The notes: generated by a model not told the origin, from the letters alone. Shown: positions 7,937 through 17,551, numbered from the stretch's first letter. The stretch is 64,000 bases of DNA from Clostridium luticellarii (GCF_002995845.1 NZ_PVXP01000009.1:17777-81776), one strand, 5' to 3'. A program made the numbers and translations.

Positions 7937-8966
7937 TCAACGCTATCTGCTGCACATTTTCATCAATGGCCGCGAACACACCCCTGTAACAATATCCAAC
8001 TATCTGTGCCTCCACAAGTCTGCTTAAATCAGGATTACCAGTTTCAGTTGTCAAATCCTTTTTGACAAGTTCCTTGAATCCTCTCTGTGGTCTTATTAGG
8101 TATGCAGTTCCCGGAGTAACTCCTTTATATTCATAGCTCTTTTTACCAACATTAACGCTCCAACCATCATAGTAAATTATCGTTGATATACCAGCTACAG
8201 AAGGATATATTGAACCCTCAAGCTGATGTCCTCCTCTTATTGCCATTTCTATGTCTGTCTGGTCAGCCTTTGAAGCAAGAAGTATTGTGCCTGGTCTTTT
8301 GGCAATTACAGTATCCTTTATAGCCTGGTTCAACGTCCTCCATATTCCGAGCCACAGAGGATCATCAGCCTTGCCCTGAAATGCTGTTTTATTGCCAGCT
8401 TTATAAGGAGCACCAATTATAGGATACAAATGCATGTGGTTCAGAAGTGCATTGTATGCCTGCCCCATAGACTTATTTAATATTTCGACATTGAAAGTCT
8501 GGTTGAAGTCCACCATTTCCTTTGTATATTCAAAGCCTGTTGCATATGTCTGTATTCTTGCTACAGGGCCATGTTCAGCGCTCAGCGAACCGAATTTAAC
8601 CTCTTCTCCTTCTATATGCTCCAAGAATACACAATTTCCATAGAGAGCCCATTTGGCATCCAGTGTCTGAGGTAAATTAGGATCTGAAATTGTATCGTAT
8701 ATAGGGCTGTATAAAAGCTGAACTTCTTCCCTCCCAAGTTCCACATCCAGAGTAACTTTCCTCAAAAGTTCCTTAAGGTTCGCAGTAGAACCAAAGGTCA
8801 TCATTTCACCGAGTGGCTTCGTAAGCATCAGTGTTTCCATCTCACCATTTACGAGCTTTTTCTTGGCATAATCAGTTTTGCCATATACCTCAAAAGGTAC
8901 ATCCTCTTCTATAGTCATGGATCTTTTTTTATCTAGCATTGTGTCCTGGCTTATAATTTTAACCAT
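7932..8966 (-). CDS. Major capsid protein
   Basis: A 344-residue protein with an HK97-type capsid layout: N-terminal arm with the PLGEMMTFGSTANLKELLRK region, central E-loop region, then the C-terminal segments (TAYLIRPQRGFKELVKKDL; EAQIVGYCYRGVFAAIDENV) typical of phage capsids. It is followed by connector genes and preceded by decoration and protease/scaffold genes, the expected order. It has a strong ribosome site (AAGGAGGAATTGAAGC). It forms the icosahedral head. Confidence 0.9.
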   Translation of the reverse strand: MVKIISQDTMLDKKRSMTIEEDVPFEVYGKTDYAKKKLVNGEMETLMLTKPLGEMMTFGSTANLKELLRKVTLDVELGREEVQLLYSPIYDTISDPNLPQTLDAKWALYGNCVFLEHIEGEEVKFGSLSAEHGPVARIQTYATGFEYTKEMVDFNQTFNVEILNKSMGQAYNALLNHMHLYPIIGAPYKAGNKTAFQGKADDPLWLGIWRTLNQAIKDTVIAKRPGTILLASKADQTDIEMAIRGGHQLEGSIYPSVAGISTIIYYDGWSVNVGKKSYEYKGVTPGTAYLIRPQRGFKELVKKDLTTETGNPDLSRLVEAQIVGYCYRGVFAAIDENVQQIALK

Positions 8967-8982
8967 GCTTCAATTCCTCCTT

Positions 8983-9381
8983 CTATGCGTATTGTGGCAG
9001 CAGTATAAACCAAATTACATTATTGCTGTCCTTTGGCTGTGTAACTCTGCCTACAAGTCTGTTTGTTCCTTCTGTTATGGTAAATTTCTTTGCTGTATCA
9101 TCCCAGTAGATCTTATCCCCTTGATTAAAGGCTTCAGTAGTAACAATATTGTCAGTTTCATATTCTGCCTGTTCTATAGTTAAGGTAACCTCATCAGTCT
9201 GTCCTTCTCCTGTAGTCACTGCTTGTGCTGCCACCCCAAAGAAGCCTCCTAGAAGATAAAACTGTTGTGCTTCTATAGTGGTATTTTCAGGCACCACAAC
9301 CTTGACGCTTTTGCCATCACTTATTTTTGCTCTTGTAACCTGCTGTTCTTCACTTGGTACTGGTTGTCCTGCATATGACAT
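8983..9381 (-). CDS. Capsid decoration / cement protein (DUF2190-like)
   Basis: A 132-residue, beta-rich protein. The N-terminal AKISDGKSVKVVVPENTTIE, the central EAFNQGDKIYWDDTAKKFTI and the end VIWFILLPQ match the DUF2190 family of small capsid decoration proteins encoded just before the capsid gene. It probably stabilises the head lattice. It is separated from the capsid gene by 16 bases. Confidence 0.8.
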   Translation of the reverse strand: MSYAGQPVPSEEQQVTRAKISDGKSVKVVVPENTTIEAQQFYLLGGFFGVAAQAVTTGEGQTDEVTLTIEQAEYETDNIVTTEAFNQGDKIYWDDTAKKFTITEGTNRLVGRVTQPKDSNNVIWFILLPQYA

Positions 9382-9396
9382 GTTTTCTCACTCTCC

Positions 9397-10527
9397 TTAT
9401 ATTCTTGATTTTCTAACACTTACACCACTGCCGATATTACCACCTGCAGGGGTGCCTGGCACTTCCGTACCTGTCGGCATATCTAAATGTTCTTGTGATA
9501 TTAGGTTCTTGACAAACTCATCCTTCAGGATGTTGTCAATTTCACCTGAAATAACTTCCTTTGCAGCTCCATCTTCAACCTTCAGCATCTTTTTAATAAG
9601 ATTCTGTGCCATCTCGCCAGTAACCTTCTCTTTGACAACATCATCTACAACCTTTTGAAACCCTGCTTTTTCAGCATTTTCAACAGCTTCATGAGCTTTT
9701 TTTGCCACATCCACTATATCCATTTCTCCGGTAACTGCAAGTGCTTCTTTGACCTTGTCCAGAGTACCCTTGGCATCTACTGCCTGCTTGACATCCTCCA
9801 TTTCACCTGCTATAAGTTCCTTGGTTATGCCAAGTTCACCAAACACCTGCTTGTAAGTAACTGAACCTGTCTGCAATAATCCTTTCAAATTCTGCATTAA
9901 TTCCTTAAAATCCATTGTTTTGCCTCCCTTGTTATCATCATTTTTTATTGTCGAATCCATTTCCATGCCTACTATAGATGTAGGCATACCTGGTCTGTGA
10001 AGTGGTGTCCAGTCAATACTTAATGGGTTGTATCCTGTAACATCCATTTCTCCGGTACCAGAATTCTTTTTGAGTTTTGGATATCCAAAAATAGAAACCT
10101 CTTTAATTCTTCCAGTTCTAACCCATCTTTTTAATTGTGCGGCATCAGCATCGATCAAACCCCTAAAATATGCCTTATTCCCCTGCATCTTTGCACCAAT
10201 CCAGGAAGTTACTGGAGGAACAAATTGAGTACTTACATCTTCAGCCTTCTGGTGCCCTAAAAATCCATTTAGAGTATTGGTATTTACATAGTCCACAATA
10301 TTTTTCAGGCTTTCAGGCTTATAGTTCCACCCTCTCTTAGATTTGGTGGCCGGTATTTCAACTGCGACCTCCAGGGGGTCCTTGTCCATGGATTTCATTA
10401 AATCAAGATCTACGCCCTGAGCTAATGGAATATCACTGGGTTTAACCTGTGAAATACTTGCACTTAATGAATCCATTTCTCCATAGACTTCATCTGCCAT
10501 TTCTCCTATAGGTTTGTATAGGAACAT
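9397..10527 (-). CDS. Prohead protease fused to scaffold
   Basis: About 376 residues. Residues about 60-190 have the S78/herpes-type prohead protease pattern: a His in NGFLGHQ, a Ser in IKEVSIFGYP, and the closing IDWTPLHRPGMP. Residues about 200-350 are helical and charged, as in a scaffold. The tetrapeptide GEM followed by D, E or A recurs six times, plus one GEID, and could mark processing sites. The better start is ATG at 10527 behind AGGTAGGTG. The protein would guide head assembly and be self-cleaved. Catalytic residues are read by motif, not by alignment. Confidence 0.75.
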   Translation of the reverse strand: MFLYKPIGEMADEVYGEMDSLSASISQVKPSDIPLAQGVDLDLMKSMDKDPLEVAVEIPATKSKRGWNYKPESLKNIVDYVNTNTLNGFLGHQKAEDVSTQFVPPVTSWIGAKMQGNKAYFRGLIDADAAQLKRWVRTGRIKEVSIFGYPKLKKNSGTGEMDVTGYNPLSIDWTPLHRPGMPTSIVGMEMDSTIKNDDNKGGKTMDFKELMQNLKGLLQTGSVTYKQVFGELGITKELIAGEMEDVKQAVDAKGTLDKVKEALAVTGEMDIVDVAKKAHEAVENAEKAGFQKVVDDVVKEKVTGEMAQNLIKKMLKVEDGAAKEVISGEIDNILKDEFVKNLISQEHLDMPTGTEVPGTPAGGNIGSGVSVRKSRI

Positions 10528-10536
10528 TTTAATCAC

Positions 10537-10851
10537 CTACCTTTTCATTTCTTGAAGTGAGTCCTTCAATCGTTTTGAAAATTCTCTCGCACATTTCTTT
10601 ACATCATCAGGTGAAATTTGAGAATCAGTATTAAATCCAATATCTTTATTTTCAGTACACTCGGTAATTGCTATTGCCTGAACGTCAGATAAACATACAC
10701 AAACAATCCCTTCTGTATCCTCAAATTCATAACCTGAATAGGATCTATGTTTAACCTTTTTAAAACATTCTTTGAGCCCTATTAAATCATCTTCCTTTGC
10801 AGTACCGCCTATGCTATTCCCGCCTTTAAGCCAGATTGTATAATCTTTCAC
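10537..10851 (-). CDS. Hypothetical late-region protein
   Basis: A 104-residue protein starting MKDYTIWLKGGNSIGGTAKE, with a strand-rich first half (FEDTEGIVCVCLSDVQAIAI) that resembles small beta-sandwich phage proteins and a helical end. It sits between the 79-residue gene and the protease/scaffold gene. No family is recognised. Confidence 0.6.
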   Translation of the reverse strand: MKDYTIWLKGGNSIGGTAKEDDLIGLKECFKKVKHRSYSGYEFEDTEGIVCVCLSDVQAIAITECTENKDIGFNTDSQISPDDVKKCAREFSKRLKDSLQEMKR

Positions 10852-10881
10852 CCTTATTCCTCCTTAAATTTGAGCATAATA

Positions 10882-10915
10882 AAAGCACCTACCTTTTTCA
10901 CTTAGTAAGTGCCTT
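10882..10915 (-). terminator. Hairpin between two small late genes
   Basis: The arms AAAGCACCTAC and GTAAGTGCCTTT pair around a loop of about 12 bases. On the minus strand the hairpin ends in GCTTTTATT. This is the third member of the AGCACCTAC hairpin family in this prophage. Confidence 0.55.
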
Positions 10916-11155
10916 TTAATACCACGCTACAAGATCATTGTCTTTAAAATCCTTTTTTGAAGCATATTCCTCAATTCTTTTAATAGCATGTGCAGCATAT
11001 CTTTTCCCAAAATCTTCTGTTGAATCCTTTAGAAATAATCTTTCTTTGGTTTTTAAATCTAACGCTACCTTCCCAGGATGTTTTTGGTTATCCTCCGGAA
11101 AATACTCATATATCACTCTATCATCTGTCAATTCTATTAATCTTATAGTTACCAA
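10916..11155 (-). CDS. Hypothetical small late-region protein
   Basis: A 79-residue protein. The first half is beta-like (MVTIRLIELTDDRVIYEYFP) and the second helical and charged (RYAAHAIKRIEEYASKKDF). Similar short genes follow the minor head gene in clostridial phages. No function can be given. It has a good ribosome site (AAGGAGGGGTGATATT). Confidence 0.6.
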   Translation of the reverse strand: MVTIRLIELTDDRVIYEYFPEDNQKHPGKVALDLKTKERLFLKDSTEDFGKRYAAHAIKRIEEYASKKDFKDNDLVAWY

Positions 11156-11168
11156 ATATCACCCCTCC

Positions 11169-13409
11169 TTAATCTAAGTTGTTTTTCTTTAAGTATTTAA
11201 TTAGCGCCTTGCTGTAGTTATATTTGCTTTCAGCTAATTTATGGGCTTCCTTATAATTTTTATTATATCTGTTCATCAGCTCATATTCAAGCCTTTCATG
11301 TTTTAACATTATTATGTCATGTTCTTGAATATTTTTGCCTTCCCTGAGCCTTTGCCATGACTGTGACATATCATAATCAGCGTCAAAATTTCTGTATCCT
11401 CCGTATAAATCATATTTATTTATAAACACATGATTATAAACTTTTCCTATTGATTTGGCACTAATTCCAGTGTTTTTAGATATTGTTTCTACTTCCAAAT
11501 TTTTATCTCTATTTCTCACTGATTTATAATATTGTTCAGCGTGTTTTTCTCTTAACTTATTATCAGGATCATTTTTACCCGTCAATGCCCCTCTTATTGC
11601 TCCTTTGTCTTTTGCTATAGTTTTATTTCTCATGCCTTTAAATGATTTTAGCCATTTTCTCATAGCTAAACCTAGCTCATTAGGCTTTGAGAGTTCTGCA
11701 TTCATAAATACTTCTGCAAAAAATTCTCCATAACTTTCTTTGCCGTATCTCGATATGTTACTATTAAAATCAAATTTAGGGTTATTTTTCTTTGCAATAT
11801 CAATTATCTCGTCATAACAACGCTTCTTAACTTTCATTTCAATATCGGTATACCATTTAAGCACTGCTTTTGAAGTCTTTCTCTTTGTGTTTATAAATTG
11901 CATAGGCTTGTCAGGTATCCAGCCTTTAGCCCTCATTTCATCCTCTATTAATTTATTTTGAAGCATATGCCCATATTCATGTGTAACGGTACTTATAGAT
12001 AATTCTTCATTAGTTAGTGCCCTTGGCATAAAATAACCCTTCTCTGTCGCTGTTTTCTCATATTTTATTAATTTATTAAAATTACTGTAATCATCTGGAC
12101 ACAAAGATAGATTTTGTCTGGTCGGATTTGTTGCTTCGTTTGCTACATAAGCAATTGCATTGCCACCTCTGCTTGATGAGCATATAGTAGTATTTACAGA
12201 ATCATGAATTACACCATATTTACTCTCTAATTTTTCTAATTGTCTTGTATTGTTTATTATTAATTTTGGGTCGACATTTTCCATGAAACTATCTTCAACC
12301 TCTGTAAAGCCTATTTCATTTGTGAGTGCTTTCTTTGCATCTTCTACTGTTTTTATATCCGAATCTTTATCGGGTTTAACTTTATTGCCATTATTTTTTA
12401 TATACATGGACGATTTCTTATAAACATTTTGATACCAATCTTCAAGTCCCGGTTCACTCCCTGGATTCCTATCCCATCTCTTAAGCCTGTCAACAAAATC
12501 ACTGGGATTCTCATTAACTGTAAGAGTTATGCACAAGCAGTTCGGGTGGAAGGGATATGCAGGAGCCTTGTCAATCGGGTATACTCCAATCCCAAGTCCA
12601 TAGTCATCAACGCCACATATGTGGTCGCATATATCAAGTCTTGGATGAGAACCAGAAAGTATAAATTTGACTCCACTGCATGAAGGACTTACCATAGCAC
12701 TTTGAATGGTAGCTTCACCATATGCAGCAGTCATTTCAGTTCTGGCAAGCCTCAAAGATTCATAACATAGATCTTCAGGTACCCTGTTTCCCATTCTTTT
12801 CATCATATTTGGATATTGCTTAGCCAGCGTTTTTCTGCCTGTTTTAACGTATTTGTCAAGCATCCTAGAAGTTTTAACACAGTCCTGGCCTTCTGCAACT
12901 GCATCCTGGATTATCTCAGTCATATTTTCTCTATACCGTTTGGATTTTGTCCATATCCTATCGGAAAGATACAATCCTTCGTTAGCCCTTGCCCAGCAAG
13001 TTTCAATTGCTCGTTGGTTTACATTAAAATATAATGTTTTAACCTTAGACGTAGATACCTTAGCAATCCCAGCTTCTTTAATTGCTTTAATGTCTATAGA
13101 TTTAGCATATTCTGTAGCCGCTTCTGCATTTGCCTTTATATACTCTTTAAATATCGCAGTAAGCTGCCCCTCAAGTTTATTCTGCTGTTTCTTCAACATT
13201 TCAATCAATACTAGAAGCTGTGCTTTTCTTATCTTAGAAGTACCACCTTTTTTAAGTTCATTGGATATGTCCTTGACAAGTCTTATATAAAATGCTCTTA
13301 TTTCAGTTTCGTTATTGAGCCTTAAATCTATATACTTTTTTCTGGCCTGAAGTGCCCAGGTTTTATAATCACCAGCACTTTTCTTTAAATCATCTATTTC
13401 CTTACTCAT
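11169..13409 (-). CDS. Minor head protein with added zincin-like domain
   Basis: A 746-residue protein, much longer than ordinary minor head proteins (300-400). Residues about 1-340 are a phage minor capsid/Mu F-like head morphogenesis region with conserved CDHICGVDDYG, FHPNCLCITLTV and the DRLKRWDR close. Residues about 350-620 hold HEYGHMLQNK (an HExxH zinc site) followed about 85 residues later by ESYGEFFAEVFMN, the likely third ligand of a gluzincin of the anthrax-lethal-factor-like type. The last 120 residues (ISKNTGISAKSIGKVYNH; NIQEHDIIMLKHERLEYELM) form a separate helical domain of unknown role. Extra domains on head proteins may be injected with DNA. It overlaps the portal gene by 8 bases. 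Confidence 0.8.
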   Translation of the reverse strand: MSKEIDDLKKSAGDYKTWALQARKKYIDLRLNNETEIRAFYIRLVKDISNELKKGGTSKIRKAQLLVLIEMLKKQQNKLEGQLTAIFKEYIKANAEAATEYAKSIDIKAIKEAGIAKVSTSKVKTLYFNVNQRAIETCWARANEGLYLSDRIWTKSKRYRENMTEIIQDAVAEGQDCVKTSRMLDKYVKTGRKTLAKQYPNMMKRMGNRVPEDLCYESLRLARTEMTAAYGEATIQSAMVSPSCSGVKFILSGSHPRLDICDHICGVDDYGLGIGVYPIDKAPAYPFHPNCLCITLTVNENPSDFVDRLKRWDRNPGSEPGLEDWYQNVYKKSSMYIKNNGNKVKPDKDSDIKTVEDAKKALTNEIGFTEVEDSFMENVDPKLIINNTRQLEKLESKYGVIHDSVNTTICSSSRGGNAIAYVANEATNPTRQNLSLCPDDYSNFNKLIKYEKTATEKGYFMPRALTNEELSISTVTHEYGHMLQNKLIEDEMRAKGWIPDKPMQFINTKRKTSKAVLKWYTDIEMKVKKRCYDEIIDIAKKNNPKFDFNSNISRYGKESYGEFFAEVFMNAELSKPNELGLAMRKWLKSFKGMRNKTIAKDKGAIRGALTGKNDPDNKLREKHAEQYYKSVRNRDKNLEVETISKNTGISAKSIGKVYNHVFINKYDLYGGYRNFDADYDMSQSWQRLREGKNIQEHDIIMLKHERLEYELMNRYNKNYKEAHKLAESKYNYSKALIKYLKKNNLD

Positions 13410-14925
13410 CTACATCACCATCTTGGCCACTTGTTGAACTATTTATCTCATCATCAAGTTTCTTTTTTTCATCATCGAGGCCTGCAGAGTCTCCCATCCT
13501 GAAATTTAGCATCTTGTCTTTGATTATCTTTTCTCTTTCACCGGCAACACCTTCATCACTGGATATATAGTCATTCATGGTATCCACATATTCAGCCAGG
13601 AAGTTTGAAGCAGATTCAATCGAAATAAATCCTCCAGTAATTGCAGTTTCAAGAGCTGTTGTAACATAATTAAGTGTTTCAGCACTCTCCTTGTCATCCT
13701 TTGGAGTTACTTCATCCCAACCAAGAGTCACGTCATATGAACTAAAATTGCCACCTGCTGATTGTGCTGACATAATTAAAACCATTCTGGCAAGCATACG
13801 CCACTGCTCAGTAAATTGTTCTCTCTTACGTCTTATCTTATTTGCCATGATAGGCATTTGTTCTTTTACTGAAGCTAATGCACTTGGAGTATGTACACCA
13901 AATACAAACTCTGGTACCTCGGATACATCAACAATACAATAAAATAAGAGGTTCAACAGTGGCTGCGCATCTCCCGTAGCACTATTAACCTCTACAAATC
14001 CTGCATCCTCATCAGGCGCCATAAATAAAACTTCGTGTCCATTTAAGTTTATTGTTCCACCATCTTTAGCAAATTTAGTTGGATCTTCTATTCCAAAATT
14101 ATTTCTTAGAAAACCAGCTACATCCTTGAGCTTCATTTTCAGCTTTGGGGTACTGTGCATCTTGCTTCCCTTGAGAGCATGAAGCATAACATCATGATAT
14201 GCTTTTAATAGTGGCTCTATAGGTTCAATATCTGATTGGCCATACTTCAATGTTTCATCAGGTTCATTCTTAAAATGCACTATAGGTATAAATCCCCATG
14301 GATTTGGTGTTGTACCTGCTTGTATCCCTTCTGGCATATCTCCATTTATCTGTATTGTCCTTTCGGTGGCTGTTATAGCCTGGGTAATATCGCATTTGTA
14401 CTTATTACCGTCTATGTCCTGCCATTCCTGATGGCTTTTTAGAATATATGCTGTTGGTTCTCCCGTTGTCGGGTCCAGCAGTATGTCCTTTATTTGCTCC
14501 GGAGGGATGAAATTATATACCAGCCTGTTGGGCTTATCCGGATACAATGGATTTAGAATTTCCTCACGTGTAATCCACACATAGCTGTCACCAAGCTTCA
14601 GGGCATCTGTGTGAGTTTTGAGCATCTGTGATGTATTGTCCAGTGCAAAATCATCAAGTATCTCCTGCGCTGATTCGTCTTCACAATCAAAATGAGGTAC
14701 TCCCATGAAGCCTACGGTTGAATTTATTATAGGCCGTACAAATGGAGCGCCTAGTTTATAATCGTCATTGCTATTCTGATATAGCTGCCTAGCAAGTTCA
14801 TAATCCACCTGAGAGCTGTCCAGCTGATAGGTAGTTGTTGCAGTTCCTCCGGATATACGCATCTGCTCTCCTTTTGGATTCAGCAGTTTTAATTTCATGT
14901 TCTTAATAAAAGATTTTAACCCCAT
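13402..14925 (-). CDS. Phage portal protein (SPP1 gp6-like)
   Basis: A 507-residue protein between the terminase and the minor head protein. The pattern GAPFVRPIINSTVGFMGVPH, then a stem-like segment (GTTPNPWGFIPIVHFKNEPD) and CIVDVSEVPEFVFGVHTPSA is typical of the SPP1-type portal family. It forms the dodecameric ring for DNA packaging. It overlaps the terminase gene by 10 bases. Confidence 0.9.
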   Translation of the reverse strand: MGLKSFIKNMKLKLLNPKGEQMRISGGTATTTYQLDSSQVDYELARQLYQNSNDDYKLGAPFVRPIINSTVGFMGVPHFDCEDESAQEILDDFALDNTSQMLKTHTDALKLGDSYVWITREEILNPLYPDKPNRLVYNFIPPEQIKDILLDPTTGEPTAYILKSHQEWQDIDGNKYKCDITQAITATERTIQINGDMPEGIQAGTTPNPWGFIPIVHFKNEPDETLKYGQSDIEPIEPLLKAYHDVMLHALKGSKMHSTPKLKMKLKDVAGFLRNNFGIEDPTKFAKDGGTINLNGHEVLFMAPDEDAGFVEVNSATGDAQPLLNLLFYCIVDVSEVPEFVFGVHTPSALASVKEQMPIMANKIRRKREQFTEQWRMLARMVLIMSAQSAGGNFSSYDVTLGWDEVTPKDDKESAETLNYVTTALETAITGGFISIESASNFLAEYVDTMNDYISSDEGVAGEREKIIKDKMLNFRMGDSAGLDDEKKKLDDEINSSTSGQDGDVDE

Positions 14926-16187
14926 ACATTCCCTCCTTTCAGTAAGGATAAATTTACATTTTCCAATGGATATAACGTCTGAATTAAATATCTAAGTGCA
15001 TCCATGGCATGGTCATTCTCTTTCAATGGCTTGTCTTCTCCACGTTTTTGTGCTTTATCATCCCATATATAAGATTCAAATTCTTTTATAAGGTTTGGAC
15101 ATCTATTCTTAACTATATGAATTCTTCCGTCATTAAGCCATGTTGTTACATTGCTTATCCCATCTATTACTGTGTTATCAGCTTCAAGTACTGATATGCC
15201 ATTCTGCCTGAACAAATTAATTAATGATGTAGCTGAAGGGTCTATTATTACATTCCTCGGTTTTATATCACTGATAAATTTCTTATAATCATATAAAAAT
15301 AAATTATCTGTTTTAGGGCTGCCATTATCACCTTTATTGTAATATTCATCAACAATAAATATATGTGGCACATGCTCATACAATCTAATTGCAGCCTTTA
15401 AATATACATGAGGATTTGTTATCCCATAGTCACACGGAATATAAAATACTAAATTATCTTTAGGCACATCATCTATTGATATACAGTGCTTCTTTTCATC
15501 AAACCCAGGATATATAACACCATCAGCCATAACCCATAAGCCTTTTATAAATCTGTCATAAAACAGCCCTGAATATGCCTTTTTTATATTTTCTTTATAT
15601 TCTTCACTTAGAGTTAAATTATCATCTAAATCAAAATGCCAGTGGCAATATCCATTTTCTTTGCATTTGTCAATATATTCGGTTTTTATATAATGATATG
15701 GGCTGTCTGGGTTTGTTGTCCAAAAAGCCTTTGCACCTTCCAAACTCATTCTTGACAGCGCTTGTTTAACAAAACTTTCATGATGAAGAGTTATTTCATC
15801 AGCCATCCATCCTCCAATAGTAATACCTCTTATCTTCCCTTCATCATTTGCTTTGGATCCGCCTCTACAGTAACATACTTTAGTCCTGCCATCATAATGA
15901 ATTATAAGTTGAGCTCCACCTTTGGAACTATCCTGATATGATGCCCTATCGCTGCCAAGAATGTATATCATATCTCCTATAACATTCCTATAGAGAGAAT
16001 CTGTGCTTTCACCAGACATAAGAAACTTATCATACGGAGAATTCAATACAAATAAAACCCACGCTAAATTTGTTATAAATGTCTTGCCACTTCTTACACT
16101 TCCTTCAAGAATATTAATAAAACCCATTTGATTATTTAATAATTTTCTTATAATATCCTTTTGTTTAGGAGAATATTCATAACTCAT
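14916..16187 (-). CDS. Terminase large subunit (PBSX-type)
   Basis: A 423-residue packaging ATPase/nuclease. Walker A is EGSVRSGKT at about residue 28, Walker B is the hydrophobic stretch ending GGWMADE at about 130, followed by the coupling motif (FWTTNPDSPYHYIK). The C-terminal nuclease region contains YIPCDYGITNPHVYLKAA and the acidic NVIIDPSATS and ENDHAMDALRYLI. All are characteristic of the PBSX/SPP1 family. It overlaps both flanking genes, consistent with one operon. Confidence 0.95.
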   Translation of the reverse strand: MSYEYSPKQKDIIRKLLNNQMGFINILEGSVRSGKTFITNLAWVLFVLNSPYDKFLMSGESTDSLYRNVIGDMIYILGSDRASYQDSSKGGAQLIIHYDGRTKVCYCRGGSKANDEGKIRGITIGGWMADEITLHHESFVKQALSRMSLEGAKAFWTTNPDSPYHYIKTEYIDKCKENGYCHWHFDLDDNLTLSEEYKENIKKAYSGLFYDRFIKGLWVMADGVIYPGFDEKKHCISIDDVPKDNLVFYIPCDYGITNPHVYLKAAIRLYEHVPHIFIVDEYYNKGDNGSPKTDNLFLYDYKKFISDIKPRNVIIDPSATSLINLFRQNGISVLEADNTVIDGISNVTTWLNDGRIHIVKNRCPNLIKEFESYIWDDKAQKRGEDKPLKENDHAMDALRYLIQTLYPLENVNLSLLKGGNVWG

Positions 16188-16938
16188 TTTTTAAACCTTC
16201 CAGCATCTCTTTTAGTACTCCATCATTGGATTTATCCTCATCATGATTCTTAACCTTATCCACTTCAACCTTCAATTTTTCAATTCTAAGTTTCTGCTCT
16301 TCAGTAGCAAGATTACTCTTCAACAGTTCATCATACTGTTTAATCATACTCTCAAGGGTTTTCATGGCTCTACTTTGAGCCTGCAGAAATGTAGCCTGCT
16401 TATCCCATGCAAACTGCAGCTCATATTCTTTCTCCCAACTGTCAGAAGTTTCTCCAGAGGACTCCTTCTCTTGCTTTAGTACTTTAGTCATATCATCCTG
16501 GCTCTTCACATTCATTATTCTCTGCGCTCTTGCTATGGCCGTGTATTGAATTATTATGTTCTCCCACAGCATATCCAATGGATCTTTAACCATAATATCC
16601 TCCACTATATCTATTGTTTCAGGCGGAAAAATTTTAGAAAAAAAGCCATGCGTTTCAGCATTTTTGTTACCTTTCGGCACACTGCTCGCATGACCTTTTG
16701 AATTCTTATTTTTAGGCTGGGCACCCTTTTTTCGTTTAGTAACGTTACTATTCAAATCATTTTTATTTGGTAACGTTACTTTTAAAGCCTCATCCCATTT
16801 ATCTTGATTTTTCCATTTTCTTATTTGACTATCAGATATATTTAAATCTGCTGCAATGTCCTTCAATTTGACTTTTCCATTGGATTTCAAATACATCTGT
16901 TTAGCTTTGTCCCTGTTCGGACTTCTCTGTCTCGGCAT
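16177..16938 (-). CDS. Terminase small subunit (PBSX XtmA-like)
   Basis: A 253-residue protein starting MPRQRSPNRDKAKQMYLKSN followed by KVKLKDIAADLNISDSQIRK, an HTH that recognises the packaging site. The middle (NAETHGFFSKIFPPETIDIV) is the conserved PBSX-type small terminase signature and the C-terminus is helical, for oligomerisation. It is the first gene of the packaging/late block on the minus strand. The region upstream (16939-16998) shows no clear promoter. Confidence 0.9.
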   Translation of the reverse strand: MPRQRSPNRDKAKQMYLKSNGKVKLKDIAADLNISDSQIRKWKNQDKWDEALKVTLPNKNDLNSNVTKRKKGAQPKNKNSKGHASSVPKGNKNAETHGFFSKIFPPETIDIVEDIMVKDPLDMLWENIIIQYTAIARAQRIMNVKSQDDMTKVLKQEKESSGETSDSWEKEYELQFAWDKQATFLQAQSRAMKTLESMIKQYDELLKSNLATEEQKLRIEKLKVEVDKVKNHDEDKSNDGVLKEMLEGLKNEL

Positions 16939-16998
16939 GTCTACACTGTCACCACCTGCCTGTTCGTTTTGTTTTGGATATGTAAATATCTTTAGCTT

Positions 16999-17430
16999 CT
17001 ATTTAAGCTTTTTACCATCTTTATAAACTATAATTTTCCCATCATTTACATGTTCAATAACTTCTAAAAATAATTTAATTTTTCTATATTGGCGAATACT
17101 ATTTATAACAAATCTAGCCATTATTATATACACAACAAATCCAACTATAATTTGAAAATCATATCCATCAATAAAATTTGAATATTCTTGGAATTTTTTA
17201 TTAATCTTGTTAGCTATTCCATTGATGATTATTGGTAAAACAACAAATATTAATGATAACAATGCTAATTTTTCAAGATCAATAGCTGCGTCCTTTAATG
17301 CAATCTTAAAAATTTTTCTCTGTTCAATGTTTATTTTTACGTACTCGATTGACATATTTTTTATTGTATTCTTAAATTCAGTAGGTTTTAAAGAATATTT
17401 ATAAATCCATTTAATGTCCAATATTACCAC
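16999..17430 (-). CDS. Membrane protein of unknown function
   Basis: A 143-residue protein with two clear hydrophobic segments (ALLSLIFVVLPIIINGIA and IIVGFVVYIIMARFVINSI) separated by a basic and acidic loop. It sits between the small terminase gene and the plus-strand gene at 17552. It has no lipobox or recognised domain. It could be an exclusion or other lysogen-expressed protein; that is only a guess from the location. Confidence 0.6.
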   Translation of the reverse strand: MVILDIKWIYKYSLKPTEFKNTIKNMSIEYVKINIEQRKIFKIALKDAAIDLEKLALLSLIFVVLPIIINGIANKINKKFQEYSNFIDGYDFQIIVGFVVYIIMARFVINSIRQYRKIKLFLEVIEHVNDGKIIVYKDGKKLK

Positions 17431-17551
17431 CTCTCGCCTTATATTTCAACAAAAGATCCCAATATCCTTCACATTTTGTTCATATTATTTCTAAATTTTA
17501 GAGGAATTTAATATTTTATGTTGAATATTGGATTAAAAGGAGGTGATTACT

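Noticed and set aside
9397..10536. Repeated GGAGAAATGGA in the scaffold gene as internal translation starts
   Set aside because: The ribosome-site-like GGAG is only two bases from ATG, too close for efficient initiation; the pattern is better explained by the GEM(D/E) peptide motif.
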